This document shows, one piece after another, positions 25,393 to 32,803 of a stretch of DNA of 64,000 nucleotides. The DNA lies in contig JACKEV010000006.1 in the NCBI GenBank assembly GCA_020632795.1, forward strand, positions 1,794,501 through 1,858,500, in the 5' to 3' direction. The translations under genes and the position numbers were made by a program. A model generated the notes under the pieces. The model ran no database searches. It was given only the letters and a program-made list of their open reading frames with translations, and was not told where the DNA came from. Source of the stretch: Alphaproteobacteria bacterium. GTDB lineage: Bacteria; Myxococcota_A; UBA796; CAJQPC01. The number at the start of each line of letters is the position of its first letter. Position 1 is the stretch's first letter.

Positions 25393-26660
25393 GCTGGGGC
25401 GTCGCCATCACCAGCGTGGACCAGGTCTGCGGGAAGCCCGAGGTCTTCAGGGACCTGGTGGCCCAGGTGCAGGGCATCTCCGCGCGGGCGAGCAATCTCC
25501 TCAGTTGGCTGGCCCACTTCGCCGACTGGCAGACCTGGACCGCGCCAAAGAACAAGGACGACGACAACCCCCGCACCGCCCCCAGCGCGGCGACCCTCGC
25601 CAGCGTGATGAAGGTCAGCGATCGCACCGTGCGCCGGGCCTACCACGACCTCGAGCACCTCGCTCTCCTCACCCGGGAGCGGAGGTCCTGGCGCACCAAC
25701 CGCTTCGTCCTCCACCTGCCCAAGCTCATCGAGCTGGCCCAGGAGGGGCGGGCCTGGGCCGCCGAGCAACAGGGCGCAGTGGTCGACGGCTGGCCCGGGC
25801 CCTTCGGCAAGCCCTGGCCGGAGCCGGAGACGGCCGCCCTGCCGGCGGCGCCCGATGAAGAAGAACACCCCGACGCCCTGGAGGGTCTGTCGGGAGACCT
25901 GGTCGACAGGCTCCGTGCCGCGCTGGCCCGCGCAGACGAGGTCCTCCAGGGCCGCGCCCTGCCCCCCTGGACCGGCATGGTGCCCCAGGCCTACCGGAGT
26001 GACTTCGGGCGCCTCTGCGTTGCCGTGCGGGCCCTGGTGGCGCCGCAGGAGGGCCGGTCGAACCTCGTCCACAACGCCGCCGCGATGGCGGGCAAGCTCT
26101 CGGCGGTGTGGCGCATCCACGGCTACGGCCCCATCCTGCTCATGCTGCGCGACCTGGCCATCGTTCGGGAGGCCTTCGGCGCCCGGTGGCTGGGTCGGGT
26201 GCGCGGCGGGAACCGCTGGGCGCAGGTCATCGAGCAGTCCCGCGCCATCGTGTTCTCTACCCCCGAGCCGGCGGTGCCCGTCAACGACGAGCTGCTCGCC
26301 CGCATCGAAGAGGAGGAGCGCGCGCGCCGGGAGGCCCGCCGCAAGGAGGCCGAGGCCCGCGCTGCCGAGGAAGCCGCGATCGCGGAGGCGTTGCCGGCCT
26401 GGCGGAAGACCTGCCAGGCGACGGCGAAGGCGTTGAAGGACCTGCCGCCGCTGCCCGACGTCTCGGCGCTGCGGGCGGTGGACGCGCAGCGGCAGGAGGT
26501 GGGCCGCCTCCGCCGGGCCCGAGCAGCCCTGGAAGAGGCCCTCTCGGAGTTCCGCCGGCTGGACGCCATCCTGCCCCGACCCCTGGTGGAGGTCCGCGCC
26601 GCCGCGCAGCAGGTCGAGGCGCTGCGGGACGAGCTGGGGGTTCCGCCCCCCGCCGACTGA
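25389..26660 (+). CDS. wHTH replication-type protein with C-terminal coiled coil
   Basis: About 423 residues from GTG 25389 (GTGA overlap). The N-terminal ~100 residues form a winged helix like phage replisome organisers (ATLASVMKVSDRTVRRAYHDL, LALLTRERR). The middle is helical. Residues ~300-400 are a long Glu/Arg/Ala coiled coil (ARIEEEERARREARRKEAEA). As the last gene of the rightward early operon it is a good candidate replication initiator or helicase loader. No helicase motif is present. Confidence 0.72.
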   Translation: MSWGVAITSVDQVCGKPEVFRDLVAQVQGISARASNLLSWLAHFADWQTWTAPKNKDDDNPRTAPSAATLASVMKVSDRTVRRAYHDLEHLALLTRERRSWRTNRFVLHLPKLIELAQEGRAWAAEQQGAVVDGWPGPFGKPWPEPETAALPAAPDEEEHPDALEGLSGDLVDRLRAALARADEVLQGRALPPWTGMVPQAYRSDFGRLCVAVRALVAPQEGRSNLVHNAAAMAGKLSAVWRIHGYGPILLMLRDLAIVREAFGARWLGRVRGGNRWAQVIEQSRAIVFSTPEPAVPVNDELLARIEEEERARREARRKEAEARAAEEAAIAEALPAWRKTCQATAKALKDLPPLPDVSALRAVDAQRQEVGRLRRARAALEEALSEFRRLDAILPRPLVEVRAAAQQVEALRDELGVPPPAD

Positions 26661-26804
26661 GGAGGCGAGGGAGCATCGAGGGGGGAGCGCGCCGGGGCCG
26701 GCGCCGGCCGCGCCGTCCTTGTGTTGGCCGTCCGGGCGCTCGGCGCCGGCAGATCGACCCCACTTGGGAGCCGGAGATGCTCCAGAGGCTCGATCAGCCG
26801 AGGA

Positions 26805-26824
26805 CCCCACCCGCCAGGGTGGGG
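26805..26824 (+). terminator. Strong hairpin after the rightward early operon
   Basis: CCCCACCC-GCCA-GGGTGGGG is a perfect eight-base-pair stem with a four-base loop, 145 bases after the last early gene. No U-run follows, so it may be a pause or RNA-stability element rather than a classical terminator. Confidence 0.4.
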
Positions 26825-26984
26825 ATCCAAAGGGGATGAGAAGAGGCTGAACCACCGTTTGCCGGCCATGGTGACCGGTGGGATCGCTCACCTTGACGGA
26901 CGGTCGAGGGGTCCGCTGGTCTCTGTGTCACAACTGAATTTATGTTCAGCATTCGCAGCTCCAGAGGTGCAGGCCCATTCCTGC

Positions 26985-27012
26985 TTGAGGGGCCACGCGA
27001 GGCTGCTACACT
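26985..27012 (+). promoter_or_regulatory. Possible sigma-70 promoter
   Basis: TTGAGG (26985) and TACACT (27007) are 16 bases apart and lie 46 bases upstream of the gene at 27058. Plausible but untested. Confidence 0.35.
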
Positions 27013-27057
27013 CAACTCAGGGCACCCGATACAGTGGGCCCGACACGGGGAGGTGCC

Positions 27058-27477
27058 GTGCTTGAGCTGCTTCTTCAGTCCGACCCCAACGGCGACCAGC
27101 GGCCTCTTCGAGAAGCCCTCGTGGAGTGGCTGCGCGGTGAGGTCGGCCCTGCTGTGAAGGCCTGGCGTCAGGCGCGGGCAGCCAGGCTCCAGCGCTGGCA
27201 GGTGGATGAGACCTGGCGCAAGACAGAGCCGGGCCGGGCGGAGCGGCTGGATGGTGTGAGGCTGGACAACAGGGACTGGTCAGGGTCCGGCGGCGCAACG
27301 GAGGACGCCGATCCCGTCGACAAGTGGACTGTGTTCTTCAGGCCGCTTCCTGGCGGCCTCCCGCCGACCCGCACCATCCGGGCTTCATCGCTGGTCGATG
27401 CTTGCGAGCAGGTCGATACCGTGTGGCCCATGGCCGAATGGGTGCGATCCCTCTATGGACCGCATCCCTGGAGGTGA
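27058..27477 (+). CDS. Hypothetical protein convergent with late operon
   Basis: About 139 residues from GTG 27058 with GGGGAGG five bases upstream. Charged, soluble and helical at the N-terminus (REALVEWLRGEVGPAVKAWR), Trp-rich overall. It stands alone and ends 15 bases before the end of the convergent late operon. No family recognised. Confidence 0.62.
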   Translation: MLELLLQSDPNGDQRPLREALVEWLRGEVGPAVKAWRQARAARLQRWQVDETWRKTEPGRAERLDGVRLDNRDWSGSGGATEDADPVDKWTVFFRPLPGGLPPTRTIRASSLVDACEQVDTVWPMAEWVRSLYGPHPWR

Positions 27478-27492
27478 TGAGCATCCAGACGT

Positions 27493-28281
27493 CTATAGCG
27501 CCGCGATCAGCTCCAACGCATGCAGCCGCTCCACCCCGGCGAGCTTCGGCAGCGCGGCCTTGAGCGCCCCCTTGAGCGCGGCCAGCTCGCCACCGGCAGC
27601 CGACGCGGAACCAGGAGCTGCCGACGTCGGCGCGGCAGAAGGCGCACCCGCTCGCGCCCCCGACGGGGGAGCAACCACCGGAGCGCCAGACTGGACGCCC
27701 GCCGGCGAAACCACCACCGGCGCGCCTCCTCGTGCGGATGCAGGTGGGACGACGACGGTCCGCGCTGCGCCAGGTGGTGGCCCGATGAGCGGGCGTCCGA
27801 CGGCCGGCTGCGTCTGGGCGCTGGCCACCGCCACGGTGCCCGACGCAGCGGCGGGTGGCCGGGGCGGCGCAGAGGGGGCCGGGTGGGGCGTGGACTCCTG
27901 CGTGGGCTTGGGCTCCTGCGTGGGCTTGGGCTCCTGCGCGGGCTCGGGCTCCTCGGCCAGGCCGTCATCGGGGTGGGCTTCGGCCTGCCCCTCGGCCGCC
28001 GCGTCGGCTTGGGGCACGGCCTCTTCAGCCTGATCCTCGTCGGGCTCGGCGTCGGTGGGCGCCCCGGCGCCGGTCGGCGCCTCGGGGGCGGCGGGCGGCT
28101 GGGCCGGGCGGTTGCCGGCCTCGGCCTCGATGAGCATCTCCAAGCCCCGGATCAGCTCGGCCTTCGTGTTCACCGGGGGCACGGTGAAGCCGGCCTTGGC
28201 GGCGAGGTCCTCCAGCTCGGCGCGGGTGTAGGCGCGGTCGTTGGCCTTGAGGGCGGCGAGGGCCTTGAGCAGCTCGTCCAT
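27493..28281 (-). CDS. Pro/Ala-rich late protein with N-terminal SAP/Rho-N-like helix pair
   Basis: 262 residues, ATG 28281 with AGGAG upstream. Residues ~1-48 resemble SAP/LEM/Rho-N helical hairpins (TRAELEDLAAKAGF, TKAELIRGLEML). Residues ~55-220 are a low-complexity Pro/Ala/Glu linker with a short repeat (EPKPTQ). The C-terminal ~40 residues are helical (ALKGALKAALPKLAG). It is the last gene of the leftward late cluster. Such bead-and-linker proteins can tether complexes or form virion fibres; the role is unknown. Confidence 0.65.
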   Translation of the reverse strand: MDELLKALAALKANDRAYTRAELEDLAAKAGFTVPPVNTKAELIRGLEMLIEAEAGNRPAQPPAAPEAPTGAGAPTDAEPDEDQAEEAVPQADAAAEGQAEAHPDDGLAEEPEPAQEPKPTQEPKPTQESTPHPAPSAPPRPPAAASGTVAVASAQTQPAVGRPLIGPPPGAARTVVVPPASARGGAPVVVSPAGVQSGAPVVAPPSGARAGAPSAAPTSAAPGSASAAGGELAALKGALKAALPKLAGVERLHALELIAAL

Positions 28282-28292
28282 GACGTCGTCTC

Positions 28293-28685
28293 CTAGGTGA
28301 AGGTCCCGGGCGGGTACAGCCCGACGGGGTCGATGGGCTGGCCCTGCCAGGTGACCTGGAGGTGAAGGTGGGGGCCGGTGGCCCGGCCGGTGGCGCCGAC
28401 ACGCCCCAGGCGCTGCGCCTGGCGCACGGCCTGGCCGAGCGCGACGTCGACGCGGGAGAGGTGGAGGAAGGCCCAGCGCAGGCCCCCGCCGGTGACCAGG
28501 TGGACGGCGTTGCCGTTGACCTCGCCGCGGCCGACGCCGGCGACGTCGACGCGGACCACCCGCCCGGCCGCCGGGGCGACCACCGGGGTCCCGACCGGGG
28601 CCGCCAGGTCAACGCCGGTGTGGAACTGGCGCTGCCCGGTGACCGGGTTCGTGCGCCAGCCGAAGCGGGAGGTCACCCGGATCAC
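28293..28685 (-). CDS. M23 (LytM) family peptidoglycan endopeptidase
   Basis: 130 residues from GTG 28685 (GTGA overlap with the upstream gene). It is a minimal LytM domain: SRFGWRTNP, first zinc motif HTGVDLAAPVGTPV, and the second zinc motif HLHLQV near the end. All ligands (H-x3-D and H-x-H) are present. There is no signal peptide or SH3 domain. In a late virus-like cluster it is probably a virion-associated or lytic enzyme that cuts peptide cross-links during entry or exit. Confidence 0.9.
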   Translation of the reverse strand: MIRVTSRFGWRTNPVTGQRQFHTGVDLAAPVGTPVVAPAAGRVVRVDVAGVGRGEVNGNAVHLVTGGGLRWAFLHLSRVDVALGQAVRQAQRLGRVGATGRATGPHLHLQVTWQGQPIDPVGLYPPGTFT

Positions 28686-29122
28686 AGCAGCCGGACGAGC
28701 TGGGGAAGCATGACCTGGCCGCCGGGGCTGTAGCTGACCGCGACCACCGCCGCGAGCGCGGCGAGCATCACGAGCAGCCCCTGCTCCCGGGGCTCCTCGG
28801 TGGCGTCGAGCAGCGCCTTCAGGATGGCGGCCAGGCCTCCGCCGACCGCCTGGAAGGCGTTGCCGACCCTTCGGCCCAGCTCCTCAAGGGTCTCGCCCAG
28901 GGTGGTGAAGCCGTTGCGCATCGCCCACATCTGCAGCTCCACCAGCTCCCGGTAGGACTCCAGCAGCAGCCGGCGGGCGAGGGCCTGGGGAAGCTCCTGG
29001 GTCGCCGCCTGCCAGGCGCGGGTCATCGCGCGGTCGATCTGGTCGATGACCGAGTCCTGGTCGTCTCCAACCCGCACGCCGGCCATCAACCGCGCGCGCT
29101 GCCACAGGGCTCCGGTGGGCAT
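28682..29122 (-). CDS. Late membrane protein
   Basis: About 146 residues from ATG 29122, five bases after the preceding gene; a longer in-frame start is unlikely because it would overlap that gene. The N-terminal two-thirds are amphipathic helices. Residues ~105-130 form a transmembrane helix (LLVMLAALAAVVAVSY). It is coupled by GTGA to the M23 gene. It could be a virion membrane protein or a holin-like protein. Confidence 0.65.
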   Translation of the reverse strand: MPTGALWQRARLMAGVRVGDDQDSVIDQIDRAMTRAWQAATQELPQALARRLLLESYRELVELQMWAMRNGFTTLGETLEELGRRVGNAFQAVGGGLAAILKALLDATEEPREQGLLVMLAALAAVVAVSYSPGGQVMLPQLVRLL

Positions 29123-29127
29123 CCGTC

Positions 29128-29718
29128 TCACAGCTCGATCTCCCAGACCACCTTGACGGGGGTCGTGTTGCGCACCCGGATCCCGAGGACGTCCTGGGCG
29201 ACGCCGACGGCCAGGGCGATGGGGATGGAGATCGCGCCGCCTGGTGCGCTGGTCTGCCAGGCCCAGCCGGCATCGGCCACCGCACTCCACACCCGCCTGG
29301 CACCCGGGGGCACCTCCCACTCTGCGACGGCGTCGAGGTCCTGCGGGTAGTAGACCCGCTCGTCCCGGGACGTGTTGCCCTCGCCGGTCGAGGCGATGGC
29401 GACCAGGGCGGGTGACGCGCTCGAGGTGCCGTGCAGCAGGCTCAGCCCGAAGCTGCGGTAGGCCGCGCAGGGGACCTCCACCCGCTGGTACTGGCCCAGG
29501 GCGAAGCGCCGCAGGTAGGAGCCCTGCCCGCCGTAGAGCCGCAGCTCCAGCACCACGTTCTCGGTGGCCTGGCGGTCCCAGCTCCCGTAGCCGGAGAGGT
29601 CCGAGCCCAGGATCAGGGTCCGGGTGTCCCGGGGGAAGGCCTGCTCGGTGACCACCGCCGGCAGGTTGGGCGGGTTGGGCGCGAAGGGCCCCCAGGTCTT
29701 GAACTCAACCCCGGCCAC
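29128..29718 (-). CDS. Beta-rich late protein, candidate minor capsid or spike protein
   Basis: 196 residues from GTG 29718 with GGGAGG five bases upstream. Almost entirely alternating hydrophobic/polar beta-strand pattern with loops and no obvious long helix (NVVLELRLYGGQGSYLRRFA, YQRVEVPCAAYRSFGLSLLH). Size and composition suit a single jelly-roll. It lies two genes downstream of the coat-like gene and overlaps the protease gene by 14 bases. The structural role is inferred from context and composition only. Confidence 0.58.
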   Translation of the reverse strand: MAGVEFKTWGPFAPNPPNLPAVVTEQAFPRDTRTLILGSDLSGYGSWDRQATENVVLELRLYGGQGSYLRRFALGQYQRVEVPCAAYRSFGLSLLHGTSSASPALVAIASTGEGNTSRDERVYYPQDLDAVAEWEVPPGARRVWSAVADAGWAWQTSAPGGAISIPIALAVGVAQDVLGIRVRNTTPVKVVWEIEL

Positions 29719-30103
29719 GCATGCCTCCCGTCAGCGAGGGGTCCAGGATGGTCCCGTTGTCCAGGCGCAGCACCCGCGCGTGCGCGAGCCCTGGCCGAAC
29801 CCGGGTGATGATGGGGACCGCCGGGATCCCGTAGAGCGCGTCCAACTCGGCCGAGGTCGCGGCGGCCAGGTCCTCGCAGTCCCCGCCACCGCGCTGCCAG
29901 ATCTCCCGCAGGGAGAGCCAGCGCTCGGTCGGGTCCCGGCGGATGTAGGCCAGCCGGCGCCGGCCCCACCCGTCGGGGCGCAGCGCGCGGCTGATGGGCG
30001 GCACGCCCTGGCGTAGCTGGAGCTTATTGAGGGCATGCAGGCCCTGGAGCAGAGCCTGCGCCTCGCCCAGCGTCAGCACACCGAACCGAGGACGGACCGC
30101 CAT
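29705..30103 (-). CDS. Transglutaminase-like cysteine protease
   Basis: 132 residues from ATG 30103. It carries a transglutaminase-like catalytic triad: Cys in RGGGDCEDLAAA, His in LAHARVLRL and Asp in TILDPS. The small size matches minimal papain-like phage and bacterial transglutaminase-like domains. Between two structural-looking genes, it may process virion proteins or cleave host peptidoglycan/protein. It is eight bases downstream of the coat-like gene. Confidence 0.78.
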   Translation of the reverse strand: MAVRPRFGVLTLGEAQALLQGLHALNKLQLRQGVPPISRALRPDGWGRRRLAYIRRDPTERWLSLREIWQRGGGDCEDLAAATSAELDALYGIPAVPIITRVRPGLAHARVLRLDNGTILDPSLTGGMRGRG

Positions 30104-30111
30104 GAGGGGCC

Positions 30112-31290
30112 TCAGACGCCGTCGATCTGATCGTCGGAGAGCACGTCGATCAGCAGATCGATGGAGAGGGCGAGGGAGAAGGCGCCGGTGCCGCTGACCG
30201 TGAACGGGTTGGTGGCGTAGCCGATCATCTCGGCGGTGTTGTTCGCCCGCATCCGGGGGTGCTGGCGGATGCCCCGGAACTCCCGATCGGCGCCGAAGCC
30301 CAGGTCACCGCCCAGCGACCACCCCTGCTGACCGTAGAACAGGTTGAAGCCACCGCCCACGATGAGGGACTGGAAGCGCAGGGCGGCCTGGCAGGTCGGA
30401 TCGAACATCGCGGCTTGCGGGGTCGCGCCCAGGAGCGTGGCCCTGTTCAGCCAGACATGGACCTTGTAGCCCACGACCTTGAAGTTGGCGTAGGTGATCT
30501 GCTCGCTCTTGCCGGTGAACGCGACCTGCGTCCCGGCCGCCGCGCTGTTGGCCCAGCTCAAGGTCACCAGGTGGGACCCGCTGAACAGCAGGGGAACGGT
30601 GTTCAGCTCCCCTCGGGGAGGGGTGGTGTAGAACTCGCCCTGCACGTCGCACTCCCGTTCGGTGTCGATGTTGTTGCGCCGGCTCCGAGCGGCCATCGCT
30701 CCAGCGCCCGCCGCCGCGCCCGCGCCGGCCGCCGCCGCCGCACCAGCGCCGCGACCACGCCGCCCCCCACGCCGACCCTGCCGGGCCAGCTTCCGGTCCA
30801 GGCGCTTCTGCTTGCGGGCCAGGGCCGCGCGCATCTTGCGGATACGCCGCTCGTGCCACTTCGCCCGCAGGCTGCCCGGCCGGGAGAAGCGCAGCTTGCG
30901 CTCATGGTCGGCGATCTTGTCCTTGAGCTGGGCGATCGTCATTTCCAGCTTGTCGGCGGTGGCGCCGACGTCCTCTTCGCCGTCCGCGCCCAGGACCTCC
31001 TCGTCGTCGGCGCAGAGGCCGTCGATCTCGTCCTCCTCCATCTCGTCGGCCGCGCCCAGGACCTCGTCGGGGTCGTAGTCGGCGCCGGAGAGGGCGGCCA
31101 TCAGCTCGTCCTCCATGCCCCGCACACCGCCGGGCCGGCGGAACGGAATGATGGGCTTGCCCTGCTTCTTGCGCAGGGCTGCCCAGATGGCGAGGGGGCC
31201 GAAGCCCAGGTCGTCGTCACCGGAGATGGGGTGGCCGGTGAGGGGGTCGTTGTTCTTGAAGAAGTTCTCGAGGGGGGCTTGACCGCTCAT
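30112..31290 (-). CDS. Candidate major coat protein with scaffold-like N-terminus
   Basis: 392 residues from ATG 31290 (ATGA overlap upstream). Three zones are visible. Residues 1-~115 are acidic (EMEEDEIDGL, GADGEEDVGA). Residues ~115-175 are a basic helical/coiled-coil segment (IRKMRAALARKQKRLDRKLA), then a Gly/Ala linker (~176-200). Residues ~200-392 are a beta-rich domain without long helices (YANFKVVGYKVHVWLN, LRFQSLIVGGGFNLFY). The layout suggests a coat protein fused to a scaffolding or nucleic-acid-binding region, possibly removed at the linker. No sequence family is recognised. Confidence 0.55.
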   Translation of the reverse strand: MSGQAPLENFFKNNDPLTGHPISGDDDLGFGPLAIWAALRKKQGKPIIPFRRPGGVRGMEDELMAALSGADYDPDEVLGAADEMEEDEIDGLCADDEEVLGADGEEDVGATADKLEMTIAQLKDKIADHERKLRFSRPGSLRAKWHERRIRKMRAALARKQKRLDRKLARQGRRGGRRGRGAGAAAAAGAGAAAGAGAMAARSRRNNIDTERECDVQGEFYTTPPRGELNTVPLLFSGSHLVTLSWANSAAAGTQVAFTGKSEQITYANFKVVGYKVHVWLNRATLLGATPQAAMFDPTCQAALRFQSLIVGGGFNLFYGQQGWSLGGDLGFGADREFRGIRQHPRMRANNTAEMIGYATNPFTVSGTGAFSLALSIDLLIDVLSDDQIDGV

Positions 31291-31697
31291 TCCTGGCTCC
31301 AGAGCTTCATGAGGTTGGAGAAGAGGCCACCGCCCTGCGGCTGGGGCGCAGAGGGGGCCTGGTTGTCAGGCAGCAGGGGCGGGCTGAGCTGGGCCTGCTG
31401 GGCCCGCTGCGCCTGCTGGTTGACCTGGTTGAGCTGGTTCACGGCCAGCCCGGTGGAGACCTGCTGCCGGGTGTACTCGGCGAGCAGGCCGCCGGCGGCG
31501 ACCCCCGCCGAGAGCGCGGCGATGGGCCCGCTGAAGACGACCGCGCCCAGGAGGCCGAGCCCCGCCATGAACTTGTTGGCGCCGAAGCCGGCAATCTGCG
31601 GATCCAGGTTCTTGTCCTGGAACGAGCTGGAGACCCCATAGGCGCCCGTGATCAAGGCTCCAACACCCGTCAGGACCATCGGTCCGAAAGGAAGCAC
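31287..31697 (-). CDS. Hydrophobic late protein, first gene of late cluster
   Basis: 136 residues from GTG 31697 with GGAGG six bases upstream. Residues ~5-75 contain two or three hydrophobic segments rich in Gly/Ala (VLTGVGALITGAYGV, GLGLLGAVVFSGPIAALSAG). The C-terminal 60 residues are Gln/Asn/Pro-rich. It could be a virion membrane protein. It overlaps the coat-like gene (ATGA). Confidence 0.62.
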   Translation of the reverse strand: MLPFGPMVLTGVGALITGAYGVSSSFQDKNLDPQIAGFGANKFMAGLGLLGAVVFSGPIAALSAGVAAGGLLAEYTRQQVSTGLAVNQLNQVNQQAQRAQQAQLSPPLLPDNQAPSAPQPQGGGLFSNLMKLWSQE

Positions 31698-31834
31698 ACT
31701 TCACCTCCGTGGTTGGAGGTCCCGCTCTTCGAACCCTCCGCGCGGGATGCTGCCACCGCCCGACGGGGGCCCCGCGATCGGAACCCATGCACCCCCAGAC
31801 TACCGGCAGGATCGCCCTGTGTGGGCTTTGGGAG

Positions 31835-31861
31835 CTGTCTCGCCTGTCTAGACTGTCTAGG
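31835..31861 (+). repeat. Three tandem 9-bp iterons in the divergent late promoter region
   Basis: CTGTCTCGC, CTGTCTAGA and CTGTCTAGG follow head-to-tail between the two divergent late units (31698-31906). The conserved core is CTGTCT(A/C)G. They may bind a late regulator or replication initiator. Confidence 0.6.
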
Positions 31862-31872
31862 CCTTTACGCGG

Positions 31873-31902
31873 GCTGTCCGGCGGACAAGGATTCCGGACA
31901 GC
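31873..31902. promoter_or_regulatory. Inverted repeat just upstream of the RadA-like gene
   Basis: GCTGTCCGG (31873-31881) and CCGGACAGC (31894-31902) form a perfect 9-bp inverted repeat spaced by 12, ending four bases before ATG 31907. It could be an operator or an RNA hairpin hiding the start. The arms contain CTGTC, as do the iterons. Confidence 0.55.
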
Positions 31903-31906
31903 GATC

Positions 31907-32803
31907 ATGAATTCTTACTGTCTGCGATGCGGGCGCGCCCGGCTGCCCCGTGAGTGGTCCTGTCCCTGCGGCGGGTCCGTCTACGGGGATGCCCTGCGGA
32001 ACCAGGAGGGTGCCCAGGCGCCCTCGGTGCTGCGGGGTCTGCTGGGCCAGGTCACCCTGCTGCCGCCCGGCGGGGTGATGCTGCTCTACGGGCCGCGCGG
32101 CTCGGGCAAGTCCACCGTGGCGCTCCAGGGCTTTGAGCGCCCGGCCGTGGTCACCACCGAGATGGGCGCCGACCTGGTGCTGGCCTACGCCAAGCGCCTG
32201 GGGGTCTCCTGCGCCATCGCCGCCGAGCCCGCCTTCGACGAGGAGGCCGGCTGGCGCTGGCCGCACGGCTGGGCGGACGCCGACGGCGTCGTGGTGGACT
32301 CGGTGACCGTGGGAGAGCCCCTGGCCCTGTTCGAGGCCGCCGCGGCCTGGGGCCGGGCCGCCGGGCTCGCGGTGATCTGCGTCTCCCAGGTCACGGTCAA
32401 GGGCGAGGCCCGGGGCGGCAGCCAGCTCGCCCACAAGGCCGACGTCGTCGTGCGCCTGGTGCCCGACGCCGGCGCCCGCGAGCTGGTGGTGGAGAAGTCC
32501 CGCTTCGGGCCCCAGGGCTCGATGCGCTTCCGCCTGGGGGACGACGGTCCCCACCGCGCCGGCGCCTTCTACTTCACCGTCACCGGCGACTATCCCGCCT
32601 ACCGCCTCGACCCCTACCCGTGGACGGGCTCGGAGGTCTGGGAGGCGGTCGAGCGCGGGGAGCTGGACCGCGCCCCGGACCCGCCGGTGGCCTGCGCCGC
32701 GCGCCGCAGCGCGCTCTACGGGGGCTGGGTCGAGCCCCCCGACATCGAGGACCGCCGCGCCTTCGCCGAGCGGCACGGGGTCACGTTCTGGAGGTTGGCA
32801 TGA
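31907..32803 (+). CDS. RadA/Sms-like ATPase lacking the Lon-like domain
   Basis: About 298 residues from ATG 31907. An N-terminal four-Cys zinc motif (C5-x2-C8-x10-C19-x-C21) precedes a RecA-type core: Walker A GPRGSGKS (~62-69), Walker B GVVVDSVT, the RadA-like segment VICVSQVTVKG...QLAHKADVVVRL, and KSRFGP (~197), matching the KNRFG motif that distinguishes RadA from RecA. Cellular RadA is ~450 residues with a C-terminal Lon-like domain; here only ~90 unrelated residues follow. Likely roles are DNA branch migration/unwinding in replication or, less likely, packaging. It overlaps the next gene by four bases. Confidence 0.82.
   Translation: MNSYCLRCGRARLPREWSCPCGGSVYGDALRNQEGAQAPSVLRGLLGQVTLLPPGGVMLLYGPRGSGKSTVALQGFERPAVVTTEMGADLVLAYAKRLGVSCAIAAEPAFDEEAGWRWPHGWADADGVVVDSVTVGEPLALFEAAAAWGRAAGLAVICVSQVTVKGEARGGSQLAHKADVVVRLVPDAGARELVVEKSRFGPQGSMRFRLGDDGPHRAGAFYFTVTGDYPAYRLDPYPWTGSEVWEAVERGELDRAPDPPVACAARRSALYGGWVEPPDIEDRRAFAERHGVTFWRLA

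Larger units (their letters stand above)
26661..27057. other. Intergenic region between early and late blocks
   Basis: About 400 bases without a convincing gene. It holds the hairpin at 26805-26824, an A/T-richer patch around 26930-26960 and a promoter-like sequence at 26985-27012. Confidence 0.5.

Noticed and set aside
31907..32803. FtsK/HerA-type packaging ATPase of the PRD1 lineage
   Set aside because: Considered because of the position, but the zinc motif, Walker B context and KSRFG motif identify a RadA-type ATPase.
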